Positions 6,307-7,484 of a stretch of DNA of 7,484 nucleotides are shown here, one piece after another. How positions within the stretch are numbered: position 1 is the first letter of the stretch; every line of letters starts with the position of its first letter. Below the pieces are notes generated by a model. That model saw nothing but the letters and a program-made list of their open reading frames with translations. It was not told the DNA's origin and did no database searches. A program made the translations under genes and the position numbers. Source of the DNA: Candidatus Equibacterium intestinale (GTDB lineage: Bacteria > Bacteroidota > Bacteroidia > Bacteroidales > UBA932); the NCBI GenBank assembly GCA_018064305.1, contig JAGHVP010000035.1:1-7484 (forward strand), read 5' to 3'.

Positions 6307-6505
6307 CCGCGCCCTTTGTGCCGCGGCTGGATGCGCTGCTTCGGAGCATCTCCGCTCGCATGCGCTCGCTCCGGCCTTCCCGCAGCATCTTTCGTCCCGC
6401 ACCGCTGCGCACTGCGGAACTCATCTGCTGTGGGCCCCTTCCATTTGAACGCCATGGATGGCGATATGCTCCTTCAGCAGACATCCAGCCGCGGTAAGGG
6501 CGCGG
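6307..6505 (+). repeat. Dispersed GC-rich repeat with terminal inverted repeats, copy 3
   Basis: A 199-bp element with the best-preserved ends. CCGCGGCTGGATG (6321-6333) is the exact reverse complement of CATCCAGCCGCGG (6482-6494). Complementarity continues outward (CCGCGCCCTT at 6307 with AAGGGCGCGG ending at 6505) and inward (CTGCT..GGAGCAT with ATGCTCC..AGCAG). Together these give an imperfect terminal inverted repeat of about 40 bp. The internal CGCAGC/GCTGCG pair could form a further stem. It is in the same orientation as copies 1 and 2. The GC content is much higher than in the sequence on either side. Confidence 0.85.
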
Positions 6506-6610
6506 GGAAGAGGGTAACGACGTGCCAATCATACAACTTTCCAACCGTATAAAAGGTATGATATTTTCTGGTTCAATTTCTTTCATGAAATAGGTCATAT
6601 ATTGCTTCAT
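6495..6610 (-). pseudogene. Possible gene fragment cut by repeat copy 3
   Basis: On the minus strand an ATG at 6610 opens a short frame whose first ~30 residues (MKQYMTYFMKEIEPENIIPF...) look protein-like. It then runs into the right end of repeat copy 3 and continues only as repeat translation. Upstream, TTTG (6648-6645) and TATCTTTT (6623-6616, one mismatch to TAnnTTTG) are spaced 21 nt apart, a possible promoter that would make the message leaderless. This may be the remnant of a gene interrupted by the repeat, or chance. Confidence 0.25.
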
Positions 6611-6650
6611 GGGGAAAAAGATATCTTCCTTGATATAAGTAAGTCAAAAC

Positions 6651-6672
6651 GTAATACCGCTATTGGTATTAC
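6651..6672. promoter_or_regulatory. Perfect 8-bp inverted repeat, possible operator
   Basis: GTAATACC (6651-6658) and GGTATTAC (6665-6672) are exact reverse complements separated by GCTATT. There is no T tract, so it is not a terminator. The size and symmetry fit a dimeric repressor site, lying about 137 bp before the helicase start and about 40 bp before the minus-strand fragment. A role is inferred only from position. Confidence 0.35.
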
Positions 6673-6782
6673 ATTCCGGCAAAGTTCAAAATTGATTCAT
6701 TTTGAGAGGATGAGGGAAGTAATCTTTGGCGGAAATAGTTAGAAAGGGCGTAGAGCGTTAGGGAAGATTGGAAATGTTTTGC

Positions 6783-6790
6783 TAAATTTG
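6783..6790 (+). promoter_or_regulatory. Candidate -7 box for the helicase gene
   Basis: TAAATTTG matches the Bacteroides -7 consensus TAnnTTTG exactly and ends 18 bp before the helicase ATG. No good -33 TTTG is present at the usual distance, so this is a moderate candidate only. The transcript would have a very short leader containing AAAGG (6799-6803), a fair ribosome binding site 5 nt before the ATG. Confidence 0.4.
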
Positions 6791-6808
6791 ACCTTGATAA
6801 AGGTATCA

Positions 6809-7484
6809 ATGCAAGCATTTTTCGACAACATAAACTCCAAGGTCGTAGATGACCTTCGGGTATCAATTAAAAATGGGAGCAAACTGAGCATTGCCTCAGC
6901 CTGCTTTTCAATATATGCCTTTCAGGAATTGAAGGAGCAACTTCAAGGGATAGATGAATTGCGTTTCATCTTCACTGCACCTTCATTTGTTCAGGAAAAG
7001 GAGTCGAAGCAGCGTAGGGAGTTCTATATTCCCAGAATTGACAGAGAGAGGGCCTTGTTTGGTTCATCCTTCGAGGTGAAGTTGCGCAACCAACTGAAGC
7101 AAAAAGCTATTGCGATAGAATGTGCAGACTGGATACGCAGCAAGGTAAGATTCAAATCCAACACCACGCAGAACATGATGAACGGTTTCATCAATGTCAA
7201 TGGTGAAGAGCAGAGTACCTATACGCCGGTCAATGGGTTCACTACAACTGACCTCGGATGTGAGAAAGGAAACAATATCTGTAATTTCGTCAATAAGGTT
7301 GACGGAGAGAATGCCAAACAATATTTCAATGCTTTCAACGAACTCTGGAACAATGACAGCCAGTTTGCCGATGTAACGGAACAGATAATCGAGAATATTT
7401 CAAACATCTACAAGGAGAATTCCCCTGAGTTCATCTATTTCGTTACTCTATACAACATTTTCAGTGAATTCCTTGAGGATATAT
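6809..7484 (+). CDS. N-terminus of a PLD-type/SNF2-like helicase, runs off the window
   Basis: An open frame from ATG 6809 to the window end (225 codons, no stop), preceded by AAAGG 5 nt upstream. The sequence starts MQAFFDNINSKVVDDLR and contains KLSIASACFSIYAFQELKEQ (25-44), ELRFIFTAPSF (50-60), FYIPRIDRERALFG (72-85), KAIAIECADWIRSKVRFKS (99-117), NGFTTTDLGCEKGNN (142-156) and SPEFIYFVTLYNIFSEFLED (205-224). From memory this matches the N-terminal phospholipase-D-like region of large superfamily II (SNF2/DEAD-type) helicases common in Bacteroidales. Such helicases often sit beside DNA methyltransferase and DUF4391 genes in restriction- or defence-like clusters. The helicase motifs themselves would lie beyond the window, so the helicase part is inferred. 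Likely role is DNA-acting, cytoplasmic, possibly anti-phage. Confidence 0.78.
   Translation, partial: MQAFFDNINSKVVDDLRVSIKNGSKLSIASACFSIYAFQELKEQLQGIDELRFIFTAPSFVQEKESKQRREFYIPRIDRERALFGSSFEVKLRNQLKQKAIAIECADWIRSKVRFKSNTTQNMMNGFINVNGEEQSTYTPVNGFTTTDLGCEKGNNICNFVNKVDGENAKQYFNAFNELWNNDSQFADVTEQIIENISNIYKENSPEFIYFVTLYNIFSEFLEDI

Larger units (their letters stand above)
6506..6808. other. Gene-poor spacer before the helicase gene
   Basis: About 300 bp of AT-rich sequence without an intact gene. It holds the possible minus-strand fragment near its left end, a 10-bp palindrome TTTCATGAAA (6581-6590), the inverted repeat at 6651-6672, and the candidate helicase promoter at 6783-6790. Nothing else is supported. 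Confidence 0.6.

Noticed and set aside
4660..6505. Integron attC-like cassette array
   Set aside because: Single genes between repeats suggest it, but the elements are about 200-260 bp, genes lie in both orientations, no integrase is present, and no GTTRRRY core was identified.
5334..6505. CRISPR array
   Set aside because: Only three copies, each far longer than a CRISPR repeat, separated by whole genes rather than by uniform spacers.
6307..6505. Target-site duplication around repeat copy 3 (GGAA on both sides)
   Set aside because: The four-base match is not at exact element ends and is too short to be meaningful; copy 2 shows no equivalent.
7064..7407. Short frames on both strands inside the terminal helicase fragment
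   Set aside because: They are shadows of the uninterrupted 225-codon frame with recognisable helicase N-terminal sequence.

Overview
The window looks like the chromosome of a Bacteroidales bacterium (gut Bacteroidota). The evidence is two secreted glycoside-hydrolase-like proteins, one with a typical Bacteroidota lipoprotein start and a coiled-coil/DUF4988-like N-terminus. Two sites also match the Bacteroides -7 promoter box TAnnTTTG, ribosome binding sites are weak, and the last gene is a helicase of a type I know from Bacteroidales. The genus cannot be fixed from the sequence.

Positions 1-4650 are a plus-strand polysaccharide-utilisation-type gene block. It holds the 3' part of a TIM-barrel glycoside-hydrolase-like gene (1-1313) and, 3 bp later, a full-length paralogue with a lipoprotein signal (1317-3017). 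After 1 bp comes a reading frame leading into a seven-repeat beta-propeller protein (3019-4584). The 5' part of that third gene is broken by two opposite frameshifts, at about 3205 and 3364, that cancel each other. A strong intrinsic terminator (4607-4647) closes the block. The three genes are tightly spaced, in one direction and with one terminator, so they probably form an operon acting at the cell surface on a glycan; the substrate cannot be read from sequence.

Positions 4650-7484 are an accessory, mosaic region. A GC-rich dispersed repeat with terminal inverted repeats occurs three times in the same orientation: truncated at 4660-4702, and nearly complete at 5334-5594 and 6307-6505. Single unrelated genes sit between the copies: a small plus-strand Bacteroidales gene of unknown function (4769-5173), an AT-rich minus-strand membrane-anchored protein with a DUF7832-like domain (5628-6257), and, after the third copy, the start of a large PLD-type/SNF2-like helicase gene (6809 to beyond the window end). 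The helicase suggests a restriction or defence island continues to the right.

Between the small gene and the second repeat copy lies a convincing minus-strand small-RNA candidate (about 5267 to 5174): a Bacteroides-type promoter, about 93 nt of structured sequence and a perfect terminator hairpin with a T6 tail. The most interesting unexplained items are this small RNA, the repeat family that separates single genes, and the doubly frameshifted propeller gene.
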